This document shows, piece by piece, positions 1 to 9,797 of a stretch of DNA of 64,000 nucleotides. Position 1 is the stretch's first letter. Every line of letters starts with the position of its first letter. The stretch spans positions 66,290,079 through 66,354,078 of the forward strand of contig OY829327.1 in NCBI GenBank assembly GCA_963691655.1. Direction: 5' to 3'. Both the position numbers and the translations under genes were made by a program. Source of the DNA: Toxonevra muliebris. Its lineage: Eukaryota; Arthropoda; Insecta; Diptera; Pallopteridae. The notes under the pieces were generated by a model. It was given only the letters and a program-made list of their open reading frames with translations. It was not told the origin of the DNA and searched no databases.

Positions 1-1196
1 AAGAATCATAGAACACATGAGAAGAAACGTCTCTGCTTGTTTGCATGCGACCGATCCCTATACGTTCATTTCAAAAAAGCCCGATCCCGACGTCCGCTCT
101 CTCAGTTTCACATTATGTGCTCTATGGGAAGAATACACAAAACAATACAGAGTGTGCAATAGGATTTGATAAATATATCAAATTGATTTATTAAAAATAT
201 CAAATTTATCAAAAATACACAAATCACAATGGACTCACAAAATGGATTCCGAAATGCAAAAAAACTCGACAAGCAAAATTTTTGTGATTCACTCTAAAGT
301 ACAAACCATATGTTGGTTTGCCTTTGCTTGCTTTTAAGATGCACTTTGTGCTTAACCTAATTATGATTAATAAACATATTTTAAGATTCTAATAATAATA
401 CAATCCAACAAAGAAAATAAATCGTCTATCGACTTAAATAATGACCATATTAAAATATTATAAATATGTGCATCAGAATGAAACTAGAGCGCCAATAACA
501 AAAAGAAAGACAACAACAATATAAAACTAGATTCAATTATATGATCCATAAAAGAAACTGGGCTAAAGAAGCTTCCCACAATACGTTGAAAATACAATAA
601 CAAAAGCAAATAACATTAAGAAAACTGCTAGAGTGCGGCGAAGATCATGTGGTCTTGTGTGTTCCCTCCATGCTATGAAAGGCTATAATTTTGACATGAT
701 TTTCTTTTTTTCTGCTTAACAATTTATCAAGAAAAAAGCTGCCCATTTGTTATGAAATTGCATTGCATTTTTTTTTGCAATGTTTTGGAACATCAGAACC
801 TGGCGTTTTTTTAAACAAAAAGTGATCAACAAATTGTTGATATTGCTGTGATGTTGTTGTGCTGTTGTTGTTGTTGCTGCAATGTTAAATTACCATTATC
901 CCGGAAATTAAAGTTTATGTTTAACCTAAAAGTGGTCACAATATGTAAATACATACATATGTATGAATGTGTGTTTGTGAACATAACGTGGTAACTTGAG
1001 AATATTGGATACAAAATTGCAGCACTCACTGTGTGATAGTGACTGGAGAAAATGTTCACTCGAAATTGTGAGTCACTCGAGATGCAGGTGTGGCATTTTA
1101 ATCTAGTAGTGCATGCAGGAACATGTATAAAAAAGAGAGCAAACGGCGAACGGGATTTTGTGAGCATACTTACTAAACGGGTGGACACAATGAGTG
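1..1196. other. A+T-rich noncoding stretch
   Basis: No credible gene. A short GTT/GCT run lies near 850-882; the minus-strand open frame across it (826-1188) gets its Gln tract from that run and resembles nothing I know. Bases 195-220 are an exact 26-bp reverse-complement match to 13208-13233. Confidence 0.6.
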
Positions 1197-1248
1197 CATT
1201 CAGAAGGTACAGCTGTTGCGCAACTGTGGCGTGTGTGTCTTCTGAATG
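1197..1248. repeat. Short inverted repeat, first of a pair
   Basis: The 10-mer CATTCAGAAG (1197-1206) faces its reverse complement CTTCTGAATG (1239-1248). The right arm extends leftwards to the 14-mer GTGTCTTCTGAATG (1235-1248), which recurs exactly at 1869-1882. The matching left arm is shorter here. Function unknown. Confidence 0.75.
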
Positions 1249-1799
1249 GGTTGTTGTGAATTTCCGCTCCGTGGAGCTGTTGGCATTTCAACGCTATTTT
1301 TTCCATCATTTTATATTTCTGCTCTTTCGGGCCAACATGTTGCCTCAAAAGATCTGCGCCGTCTATTTTTATTTATCGGCGGTTTGGCGATTTTTAGGCG
1401 GTGGCTGGTAGCCGATATTTTCTTTTGTTTCGGTGGCTGATATAAAAATACTCGAATATAATATTTTAAAAAAATCCTATTATAAGCAAATTAATCTGTT
1501 TAATTAGCCGATAAATCACGGCCGGGTAGCAAGAAAAAACAAAGCGGCGGCGCGAAGTTGACTGTAAGCCGCACGGCGCAGGTTTCTGGCTTATAGCTAA
1601 AAAAATATATATATAAGAAAATATCCATGATGTCTGCCGAAGATACAGTTTCAATTCAATATACAATTGTCGAGTGTATTTAATAATAGATATCTTATAT
1701 TATTTTTGTCTTGGATAAAATTAAAATTTGTTCACTTTTTTTGTTTCTCAAAAAATAAAACAGCTGTTTCTCAAAAATTTGTCAAATGATCCATCATGC
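1249..1799. other. No feature seen
   Basis: A+T-rich sequence with a GC-richer patch near 1520-1590 (CGGCGGCGCG). No coding or repeat signal that I can support. Confidence 0.5.
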
Positions 1800-1882
1800 C
1801 ATTCAGAAGACACAAAATGTATATACGTAGCAGAAGCGAATTTAATCTCAACATGTTGAGCCTCCGGTGTGTCTTCTGAATG
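1800..1882. repeat. Perfect 14-bp inverted repeat, second of a pair
   Basis: CATTCAGAAGACAC (1800-1813) and GTGTCTTCTGAATG (1869-1882) are exact reverse complements with a 55-bp loop. The same 14-mer occurs 634 bp upstream at 1235-1248. The outer ends of a small decayed MITE or a protein-binding palindrome are both possible. Confidence 0.8.
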
Positions 1883-2811
1883 CAACCAATGTATTTCAAG
1901 GTCTGTTACCATAAATGCATTGCAGGGCACCTTTACGTTCACAACAATTTTACTATTTTGCTTTTTATTATTTATATTAGTTATTATTTGTTTTGTTTTT
2001 ATCTGCGGTTCTAATAAAATTATAATTTGCGGTTATGCGAAGACAACAAAGAAACAAGCAACCAAATATTAACAGTTTAAGATTAAAGCGGAAATTTATG
2101 GTTACTTGACATAAAATTATCCAACAAAATGAGGTCAAATCAGTATTTTTATATGTCAAAAAAATGTTAATTTATTATGTTCATGTTTGTGTTAACGTGA
2201 TAATATAAATTTACACCTTAATACTACAATGGATTTTATTTTACACAGCATTTCCACTGACAACATTACGTTATTGTTCGCATGTGTGTGTGTGTGTATA
2301 CAACTATTTTCAATTCAAAGTAACTAAAATTATGTGCAATAGCACGCGACTTTCATATCAATCACTTCATTCTGTCCACTCGTCCGTCCATCATTCAGTC
2401 ACTCCTTCATTTACTCATGTTTCGTTTTTAAGTTTATTTCTTTAAAAAAAAGTGCGTCGTAAGAGCATAAAAATTAAATAAAATTGATTGACATCTGTTG
2501 TTTTTTTTTCTGTGGGGGTGGCGGAGTGAGGGGGATTGATGTTATACATATATATAGTATATATTCGTATTTATGTATGTTTATTTGTATATGAATCAGA
2601 AGCTACTATTCAACTAACGACTGGTTTAAGCGGACGTATCACAAAATTTGTTTGAGTCACACGGCTGCAACTTAATGCGTGATTGCAGATCCTACGAAAA
2701 TTCTCTTAAAACTTAAACAACGTTTTCAATGCCGGTGAGCACGGTTCTCAAGAACCACGTACCCGATTACGATGGAATTCAACGCACATATTTAAGATTA
2801 AACAAACTTAC
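1883..2811. other. A+T-rich noncoding stretch with a TG microsatellite
   Basis: Contains a (TG)7 tract at 2283-2297 and a short TATA-rich run near 2540-2570. No gene recognised. Confidence 0.55.
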
Positions 2812-3226
2812 TGGTGAGCGAGGGATTTTTTTCCAATGCTTCCATACATAATTTTTTTTGGAATATTCCTCAAACACGAAACTACATAGTTCAATTGATA
2901 ACTTTTTAAAAAAATGCACTGCGTTGATCAAATCAGTTTCTCCAAAGAAACATGGGAGGTTCAATGCCTCAAGCAAAAATAAATTTCTAAATCGGATAAT
3001 GTTTATTCTTTCATTATTATTACCAGCAACTAGACGTTTTTCGTATATTTCTTTTTCCCTGGCAATAGAAAAAACTGTAAAATTTGAATTTTTAAAAATC
3101 TGTTTGTTTGTGATCTCAATACTTTTCATTTTTTTTTTATCAAGAACGGATATTTCTAGCTCGAGAGATATGATTTCTAAAGTGTCAAAATGTCGACACA
3201 TTAATAAAATTACAATATATAAAAAA
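2812..3226 (-). pseudogene. Unrecognised 140-codon open frame, possible exon
   Basis: An uninterrupted minus-strand frame runs from an ATG at 3201 to a stop at 2779 (140 residues). It is rich in Lys, Glu and Leu and ends with aromatic/basic residues (KNYVWKHWKKIP). It is bracketed by splice-like sites: a T-rich stretch ending in AAACAG just upstream (boundary about 3227) and CCA|GTAAGT at about 2812/2811. In DNA this A+T-rich, an open stretch of this length with both sites is uncommon but can occur by chance. I do not recognise the protein. The overlapping plus-strand frame (2858-3256) is more hydrophobic and less convincing. Candidates are an orphan exon or a transposon relic. Confidence 0.25.
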
Positions 3227-4121
3227 CTGTTTCAAAATAAAAAATTTGAACCTTGAATTTCGAATTCAGCGGGACAAAATGTATGTTTTTTTTAGGAGTC
3301 CACTTAAAAAATATCGTAAAAAAAACTCCATAAAATTTTTTTTTGTACAGTTAAAGATGTCAATAATAACATACCTATAAAAAATTGAAATGATTGTATT
3401 TTATTTTGTTATATTTAATAAAAAATTCCCGAAATAACCTTAAAAATTAGGCCGAAACATCAGACTACATCCTTAAAAAAGTACTCATACAGAAAAAACT
3501 AAAAAATTTATATGTCCAATCGTGTGCAAAAAAATAAAAGTTTATCCGTGAAGGTTAAATGTATATCTAACGTTTAAAAAGCAATCGGGTCCGGGGGCAG
3601 CGGGGCAGTTATTCCCTACTCTACCAAAGTTAAAAAAAATCAAAACACCAGACTTTACTTAAGACATATTTTCTTAATCTAAAAATAAAAAAAAACACCG
3701 AGCTTATATTCAGGTTTTATACTAAATACATCAGAAACTGACCTTAACTCTAAAATCCATTGAACAAAAAATTCTAGAGTTTATTCAAAATTATAAAAAA
3801 AAATTTTCGGAAATGTACAAAATTTAACTTATTGCCAACCAATGAACTACTTAAATAAAAAATTTGACTTTCAAGGACTGTAAGTCAATACTTAGCCACA
3901 TAGACCATCAAAATTGTTCATATTCTTAGCTTAAAAGTTTTTGCAATGAATTTGATCTGCAGAATTGAGTTTTGTCCAACTAGCTTGTTCTACTCGAAAT
4001 ACTGTGCGCTGACCAGCAGCATTAAAGAGCTGCACACTTGCGACACTAGATGGAGGAGCGGAAAGATACTTGGTTGCAATTATTTTTAACCATCAATTCT
4101 GGCTGTGGTGCCAATATTCTT
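3227..4121. other. A+T-rich stretch with TTAA-type element ends
   Basis: No gene. Bases 3451-3476 read on the minus strand as TTAAGGATGTAGTCTG followed by ATGTTTCGGC; the first 16 bases recur on the plus strand at 28683-28698. A related end (CACCAGACTTTACTTAA) lies near 3644-3660. These look like termini of TTAA-target MITEs whose other ends I could not place. Confidence 0.45.
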
Positions 4122-4225
4122 GTGTTCGGCTATTGTTCGGCCAACTTTTGGCTGAAGCCGAACCTAAGCCAAACATCAAATTTACAGCCGAACCTGGCCG
4201 AAGCTGCTGCCGAACGTTCCGTTGA
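4122..4225. repeat. GCCGAA/TTCGGC-rich cluster
   Basis: About nine copies of GCCGAA(C) or its complement TTCGGC lie within about 100 bp, in both orientations. The same word clusters in the subterminal regions of the hAT element at 42818-44605. Subterminal arrays of this kind are typical transposase-binding regions of hAT elements, so this is probably an end fragment of a related element. No TIR was found beside it. Confidence 0.5.
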
Positions 4226-4230
4226 ACTCT

Positions 4231-4330
4231 ATTATGGGTAACCAAAAACAGTATTTTAATTGCAATATTGGTAATGGGTGACCAAAATGAAATTTCGGCT
4301 GCGATATTAGTTATGGGTAACCAAAATAAA
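4231..4330. repeat. Tandem repeat, ~40-bp period
   Basis: The core ATGGGT(A/G)ACCAAAA begins at 4234, 4274 and 4313, giving a period of about 40 bp over two and a half units. Intervening bases diverge. It directly follows the GCCGAA cluster. Confidence 0.7.
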
Positions 4331-4373
4331 GTTGGCCACGCTTTACCATAATCCATCAAAAGTTTGTTTTGAA

Positions 4374-4420
4374 AAATTTGATGTTGGGACTTTAGCAAAT
4401 TAAGGTAGCGATATGCACAT
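4374..4420. repeat. Dispersed repeat fragment
   Basis: The segment with TTGATGTTGGGACTTTAGC and TTAAGGTAGCGATATG matches 15815-15860 (TTGATGTTTGGGCCTTAGC, TTAAGGCAGCGACATG) in the same orientation. Unclassified. Confidence 0.5.
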
Positions 4421-4805
4421 ACGCAATGAAAGTTTTTGACTTTGCATTGCCTATATTTTTATTGTGCAGTAGTTGTGGGTTGAATTGGAAATATTAAAGG
4501 AAAAAAATTAAAATGTATTCTACACAAATTTGAATTTCTACACGTTTTTAACACAAAAAAAAAAAACAATACAAAACAATTTTAGAAGAAAAAAATGTTG
4601 CATAAAATATTTTCAATTTGGTTTGATTAAATCGTAGCAAAATAAACAAATCGCTTGAACAGACAAGTTCGAGGTGTGCAGCAGGTATGCGAATTGTAGT
4701 AGCATTTTAAATTTTGTTTTTGTTATTTGATATTAATATGTGCGTCAACAATAAATTGTTTTGTTATGTTTTGTTTGCCAGCAAATTTCAATGTTATTTC
4801 TTTTT

Positions 4806-4880
4806 AACATACATACATACATATGTAAGTAACATACATACATACATATGTATGTAACATACATACATACATATGTATGT
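4806..4880. repeat. Three 25-bp tandem units
   Basis: Three head-to-tail 25-bp units (4806-4830, 4831-4855, 4856-4880), each made of ACAT words and ending ATATGTATGT (first unit TAAGT). Units two and three are identical. This is minisatellite growth from the common ACAT/ATGT microsatellite. Confidence 0.9.
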
Positions 4881-5698
4881 ATGCATGTGCAAGCCTACAA
4901 AAGCAATTCATTATAATGTTGCTGTTGCTTTGCATATTTTATTTGCATAACGTTTTCCTTTTTTTTGTTTTTTGCTATCGGAAAGTGTGAAACTATAAAT
5001 AAATATGCGATTGTTTATTTTAGTTTAAATGTGTTTGCAAAAAAAAAAAAAACCATCAGCCGCAATAATAACAACAATACATATTAATAAGACAACTGCT
5101 TGATTATTAAAAAAAAAATTGAAACAAGTTTGCATGAAATTTTTATAACATAAATAAATAGCAAATATTAATAAGAAACGCTAAAGAGATATGCACGCAC
5201 ATATCGAAGAGCTCACAGACACACATAAATCCATTTGAAATATGTGTGCAAGAGAATCGCTTGAGTAAATATCGCACGGGCACTTTTGGAAAAATGCTAA
5301 AAAAATGTGATTTCCTTGTGATAATGTTTTGCAAAAATGCTGTTGTCAATGTACATATGTATGTATGATGTTATTACCATTTTTGTTGTTGCAATTTTTC
5401 TTTGTTCTTCCAGAGTTATATCAGAAGGTCAAGCTCAAATGCTCAAAAATAGATATTTTAAAATATAGAATTTGGTTTTGTAAAGTTCTTTTGAAATATG
5501 TATTAACTATGTACTTCCCTTCGAGCTTCCGCATTAAAATATCAATATTGAATACACACCTGCAACGAGAAGAGAAATACAATAAGATTATAATTTTTGA
5601 ATAAGTAGGAACTTACAAAAATATTGTATATAAAAAACTGTTTTGTTATGGATAAATATATGGAACTTCTACTACGAAAACTTAAACACCAAACCCAC
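4881..5698. other. A+T-rich noncoding stretch
   Basis: Homopolymer A and T runs (5040-5053) and ATGT words. No gene recognised; the short frames here are low-complexity. Confidence 0.5.
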
Positions 5699-5741
5699 GA
5701 TTTGCGTCGTTATTTAGGACCAGAGAAGAACGACGCAAATC
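5699..5741. repeat. Perfect 13-bp hairpin
   Basis: GATTTGCGTCGTT (5699-5711) and AACGACGCAAATC (5729-5741) are exact reverse complements with a 17-base loop. Related words (GACGACGCAA, TTACGCCA, GACGTAAAT) continue to about 5860, suggesting a larger decayed inverted structure. Confidence 0.8.
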
Positions 5742-6603
5742 GAATTACTTTTTCTTTCTTATTTTTATATTTCATTAAGATGTTTTTTAATTCGAAATTA
5801 AGACGACGCAATTGTGAAACCACAAAAATTTTCACTTACGCCATGTGAATTGACGTAAATATTCGAAATTCTATTAAAATCCTAATTAATATCAAACTCG
5901 AAATTACTCATTGGTAGTTTTGACGTTATCATCATGCGAACAAAGCAAAAACCTTGGTTTAATAAGAGTTTGACGAACCAGGGGATGCAAAAGGAGGTTT
6001 TGGGGGGTAAAACTTTCACTTTTTGATAAATATCTCCTGAATGAAAAGGCTTTATTATTGCTTAAGTAGTTCCACAATTGTTAATGTGAAAACATTTGTT
6101 AAAAGTGTTAAACAAAACTTATATAATTATACTGCTTACTTAAAAAAATCCTTCAATAAGTTATAAATATGAAAGGTTAAACTATATTTTATTTCCGGGC
6201 ATAGTTAATTCACGAATAGTCATTTATGGTAAGGTGTTGATAAATAGTTTCGACAACAAATTTCTTTCGATTTAGAAAATATTCAATTAAACCATTTTCG
6301 TTTGAACTCATAGCGATTACATATTTGTGTCTACAACTGTAGCCTCCTTATATTTTATACAAAACAAAAAGTGAAAGTAATGTGCATGCCGTCAGTTAGC
6401 TGCGCGCTAGTGCGCTCAACCTATGAAATTGGTAATATATTCGCTGAATGACTAACTATCTGTGCGCGTGCGCGTTCGCAGAAGCTGCTTGCTTACGTTG
6501 ATTTGTTACGCTATTTATTGCTTACATATTTCGTTGTTTTCCTTCTTTTCCATGCACAGGTGTGTGCACATTAAAGTTAAGAAGCACTGTAAATAGTAAC
6601 TTT
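5742..6603. other. Noncoding stretch, no feature seen
   Basis: A G-rich patch near 5980-6010 and GCGC-containing words near 6400-6480. No coding or repeat structure that I can support. Confidence 0.45.
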
Positions 6604-6911
6604 CCCAAAGGCAGAAAAGAGCTTCTGTGCTTCTAAAACGCCTCATTAAGAAACACTTGGAAAACACTTTGAATTCGCTATGCACAAGTGAACGAAATTT
6701 ACTCAGTCAGTATCTTGTCTTTTTTATACAAATATGGTAGAGAAATAGAAATACAGAAGTGGTTTGAAATTCGTTTATTCTATTAGTATCGATAAAAAAG
6801 TGGTTCTCAGTGTTGATAAAAAAAACCGAACCGAATAACTAGGGATGTGCCAAACTTGATCGAAAGTCGACTTTTACTTTCGACTTTTAGTGCAAATTTT
6901 TTTATAAGTGC

Positions 6912-7165
6912 CAATTCTATAGTTTGACTTTACTTCATCCATACTTAACAGTTCAGGGTGTGGTAATGAAACGTAATTTTTCGTCAAAGTGACAAACTGA
7001 CTAAGTCGCAACAATGTATAAAGAGCAGGTAAATCATACGGCCGTTTCGGAACCTGCCACGATTCCTCATCAGTGATCTTTGTGATGGTTCTTACTAGCA
7101 TTTCAACATTCTATATAAGTGTTTAATATTTGAAAGCGTTACCAAGAATTACATGGTTTTTGTTT
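6912..7165 (-). repeat. Ribozyme-bearing dispersed repeat, copy 1
   Basis: Minus-strand sequence around the hammerhead matches 60108-60258 (-) over about 150 bp, with a shared run of TATATAAG and AATATTTGAAA upstream of the ribozyme. It also matches 20056-20225 (+), including AACTGTT and AAAGTCAAACTAT downstream. A 75-codon minus frame (6874-7101) crosses it. I think that frame is incidental because the RNA fold explains the conservation better. Confidence 0.55.
7028..7081 (-). ncRNA. Type I hammerhead ribozyme motif, copy 1
   Basis: Read on the minus strand (7081 to 7028): stem I 5' half AGAUCA; core CUGAUGA (7073-7067); stem II GGAAUC, loop GUGGCA, GGUUCC; core GAA then A15.1 (within 7048-7045); a short stem III with AC and GU around loop GGCC; cleavage triplet GUA (7039-7037); stem I 3' half UGAUUU. 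Every base needed for a hammerhead core is present. Stem I pairs 6 of 6 with one G-U, stem II 6 of 6 with one U-G, stem III only 2 bp. Predicted cut lies between 7037 and 7036. Very short stem III in type I hammerheads is known from Penelope-like elements and animal satellites, where dimers are often the active form. Confidence 0.75.
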
Positions 7166-7536
7166 TTCAAGTATTTTCCCTGAAGTCATTAACTAACTGT
7201 TAAATATCTAGTTTTAATGAGAATTTCAACAAAATAAGTATAAAGAACAGTTGTATTAGTTCAATTTATTTTAAATTTTACTAAATTTTTCCAACTGTGG
7301 ATTTGTAGTACGTGCATGTGCAGCTTTAGGTACTAGTAATTTTTGAAATTTTATTTCTAAAATAATTTTCTTCCTGTTTAGTCTGCTATGTATTATTATA
7401 CTTCACACATCCATAGGCTGTTCCATTTATTCGCACAAAATTCGCATATGAAGACGAATAATATCAAATAATACCGCCGGAATAAGTAAAAAGACGATGA
7501 ACGTAACAGGGGAAGGAGAGGAGAGGTCGGGGGGTC

Positions 7537-7587
7537 GTGACTCTAAAAATCTCACCCCTGGATCTCCTGTGAGATTTTAGAGGTCAC
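7537..7587. repeat. Hairpin inside the hAT
   Basis: GTGACTCTAAAAATCTCAC (7537-7555) pairs with GTGAGATTTTAGAGGTCAC (7569-7587) with one offset; the loop is 13 bases. It follows a G-rich patch (7508-7535). Possibly the folded remnant of a small insertion. Confidence 0.7.
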
Positions 7588-8189
7588 AATATCATATATA
7601 TCCAAATTAACTATATATGAAGAGTAGGTGTGGAAGTTCACCGATTTTCTCTGTTTTCGCTATAGTTAAAATTATCGAGTAAATATATCTACTCGTCAAA
7701 TTTTAACTTTCTATCTATGATACTTTACAAGATATATGCGTTTCGAGATTAGATTATATGGGAAGTGGGCGTGGAACTTATACGATTTTACCCATTTTTG
7801 TATTTTATTATAAATATGGTACCGAAGTGTATTTGTAAATTTTAAGATAAATATCTTTTTTCTACGGCTTTATGAAAAAAAAAACGGTTTTGGACCGCAG
7901 TGGTATGTATAGTGGTAGGTTGCACTAAGGTCATATAAACTGTATGCCATTTAAAACAAACCATTTACTTTAAAGCGGAGCTGGGCGTGTAGAAGTACGA
8001 TTACTTTTTGAGTACGATTCCTTCGTGTACTTGTACTCAAAATTTTTTTGAGTACGATTACAGTAATCGTACTTGAAATTTTTTGAGTACGATTACAGTA
8101 CTCGTTTTGGTTTATGATTACAAAATGTTTGTATTAATATTTGTAATTTGTTCATAAAATGTTTGAAAATATAAATTTTAAGGTAACAT

Positions 8190-8402
8190 CTGTGGCAATA
8201 AGGAATAACAGCTAAACTCAAAAGTCGAAAACCTGTTGCGTATTTTTTATTATAAAACCCATATAATTAATAAAAAACTATGGAGACTGCTAAATTGCAA
8301 AAAATTTTTGAAAACTTTTAACATTTTGGGATTTATAATATAAAATACGCAGCAGGTTTTTATTCGACTTTTGAGTTTAGCTGTTATTCCTTATTGCCAC
8401 AG
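8190..8402. mobile_element. 213-bp MITE with long inverted arms
   Basis: CTGTGGCAATAAGGAATAAC at 8190 is matched by its reverse complement ending at 8402. Pairing continues about 60 bp inwards through AAAAGTCGAA and GCGTATTTT with few mismatches. The flanks are ACAT on both sides (8186-8189, 8403-8406), consistent with a 4-bp target duplication. It lies inside the second hAT and is therefore the youngest of the stack. Superfamily not assigned. Confidence 0.82.
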
Positions 8403-8546
8403 ACATAAGTATGAATATGTTAAAATTCAGGAACAATATTTATTTCTATTGCATGTAAATTTGCATGGAGACATATGTACATACATACAAAGTTTGCAAT
8501 TGAAGAAAATAAAAAAAATAATGAAAATAGAGAAAATGATGGGATT

Positions 8547-8747
8547 TCAATATAAAACTTTCAAACTGGACATCCTTAAAAATTTAATGTTGAAGATAAA
8601 CTTTGCATGAAGTTTCAATCTTTTATCAGCACCATTTGAAGCTTCACACTTCCGTTTTCTGTTGGTTAATGTTGAAGGAAACACATAAATTGGGTCTCTC
8701 ATAGCATCATCCGAAGACCAGTCCAGCTCATCGTTAGACGACATCAT
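8547..8747 (-). pseudogene. Possible hAT transposase N-terminal relic
   Basis: A 66-codon frame starts with an acidic segment (MMSSNDELDWSSDDAMRD) followed by a basic, nuclear-localisation-like stretch (NRKRKCEA, DKRLKLH) and then stops. It lies wholly inside the hAT at 7976-9172 in an orientation compatible with transcription from the right end. Acidic-then-basic leaders are common in hAT proteins, but no BED finger or catalytic residues remain. An unrelated chance frame is possible. Confidence 0.4.
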
Positions 8748-9797
8748 TTATAACCAATTTTTTTTTAATGAAATTGAAAATGCGGAATATCCAGAATTTT
8801 GAAGTTTACAAAATTAACTATTAACTGTGTGAAGATTAGCGCCAGTAACAAATTAATTAAAATAAAGATCGGAAATTAATTTATAACTTACTTATGAAAA
8901 AACGAATGATTTTTTGATGAATTGCTTTTATATTTGGTTATTGTTATTGACACGTCAACCTAGTGACATTTGTCTCAAAAGTAACTTAAAAATTTATTTA
9001 TGTTCAATTACATGAGTATGAGTAATTGAACTCAAAATACGAAAAAGTAATCGTACTCAAAAAATTTTGAGTATGATTACTGTAATCGTACTCAAAAGAA
9101 AATTAAGTACGATTACAAAAAATGATTACTTGTGTAATAGATTACACAAGTAATCGAAACCGCCCAGCTCTGCTTTAAAGTACTTTTTTTATATTCCATT
9201 CAATAAATATTTAGAAAAAATGTATATCATGTCAAAACCTTTCGTTTCTTTTTTTTTTATTCCATGCAACAAAAATTCAGAAAAGTCGATTAACCGATTT
9301 TCATGAACCTAAAAAGTTGATTAATCGACTTTGAATTTCTGATCAATCCAAAAGTCGAAAATCGATTTTTCTTTCCAGTTGCACATCCCAATGAATAACA
9401 TTTTCAAACAACTTAAGTTCAAATACTTTTTAAGAACCAAAATGTAATAATATTTACCTTATTTTTTGTGTTAAAATATTGATTATTTGTATAAATTTGT
9501 CATAAAAATGAGTGAGTATTTATAAAAAAAAGTTAATGTAAATAATATAAATCAATGAATTTAAAATACGCATTTATGACTACCTGGCGCTGTTGACATG
9601 GGTCTGTCGAAGGAAAATTAGAAAAATTCTTGATAGTGTAACCTTTTGCCTACCTCTTCCAAACTAGCCAAAAACTATTGAAACATTGGAACATCGTAGA
9701 AATCTGGCCTGCGCGACCCTACTGCACCGCTATTTATGGAACAAGGCTCCCTGCAAATATTTATAAAGAAGCACAGAAGCTCTTTTTTGCCTTTGGG

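Larger units (their letters stand above)
7976..9172. mobile_element. Second hAT element nested in the first
   Basis: The ends CGGAGCTGGGCG (7976) and CGCCCAGCTCTG (to 9172) are inverted repeats. Both flanks carry CTTTAAAG (7968-7975 and 9173-9180), a perfect 8-bp target duplication. Inside each end there are several copies of AGTACGATTAC or GTAATCGTACTC in both orientations (8000-8110, 9040-9150), as expected for hAT subterminal binding sites. The length is 1197 bp, or 984 bp once the nested MITE is removed, too short for a full transposase (usually 600-700 residues). An N-terminal relic may remain at 8547-8747. Confidence 0.88.
6840..9391. mobile_element. hAT-type element with nested insertions
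   Basis: The left end TAGGGATGTGC (6840-6850) matches the right end GCACATCCCAA (9381-9391, inverted), followed inwards by similar runs of AAAGTCGA/TCGACTTT. The flanks are CGAATAAC (6832-6839) and TGAATAAC (9392-9399), an 8-bp target duplication with one mismatch. TIRs of this form with 8-bp duplications define hAT elements. No transposase of its own is recognisable. It carries a hammerhead-like repeat (6912-7165), a 19-bp hairpin (7537-7587) and a second hAT (7976-9172). Confidence 0.8.
6604..9797. mobile_element. Outer inverted repeat enclosing nested transposons
   Basis: CCCAAAGGCA followed by GAAAAGAGCTTCTGTGCTTCT at 6604-6634 is repeated in reverse complement at 9767-9797 with 30 of 31 bases identical. 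The pair encloses the hAT at 6840-9391. Without that insert the arms would be about 0.6 kb apart, the size of a MITE. No clear target duplication flanks the arms, so the element class is unknown. Confidence 0.65.

Noticed and set aside
826..1188. 120-codon minus frame with a Gln tract
   Set aside because: The Gln run comes from a GTT/GCT microsatellite; the rest has no family features and no coding-like context.
2858..3256. 132-codon plus frame opposite the exon candidate
   Set aside because: It overlaps the better minus frame, is low-complexity hydrophobic, and has no supporting start or splice context.
6874..7101. 75-codon minus frame conserved in part between copies
   Set aside because: The similarity between copies follows the hammerhead core and stems and is not kept as a reading frame in the other two loci.
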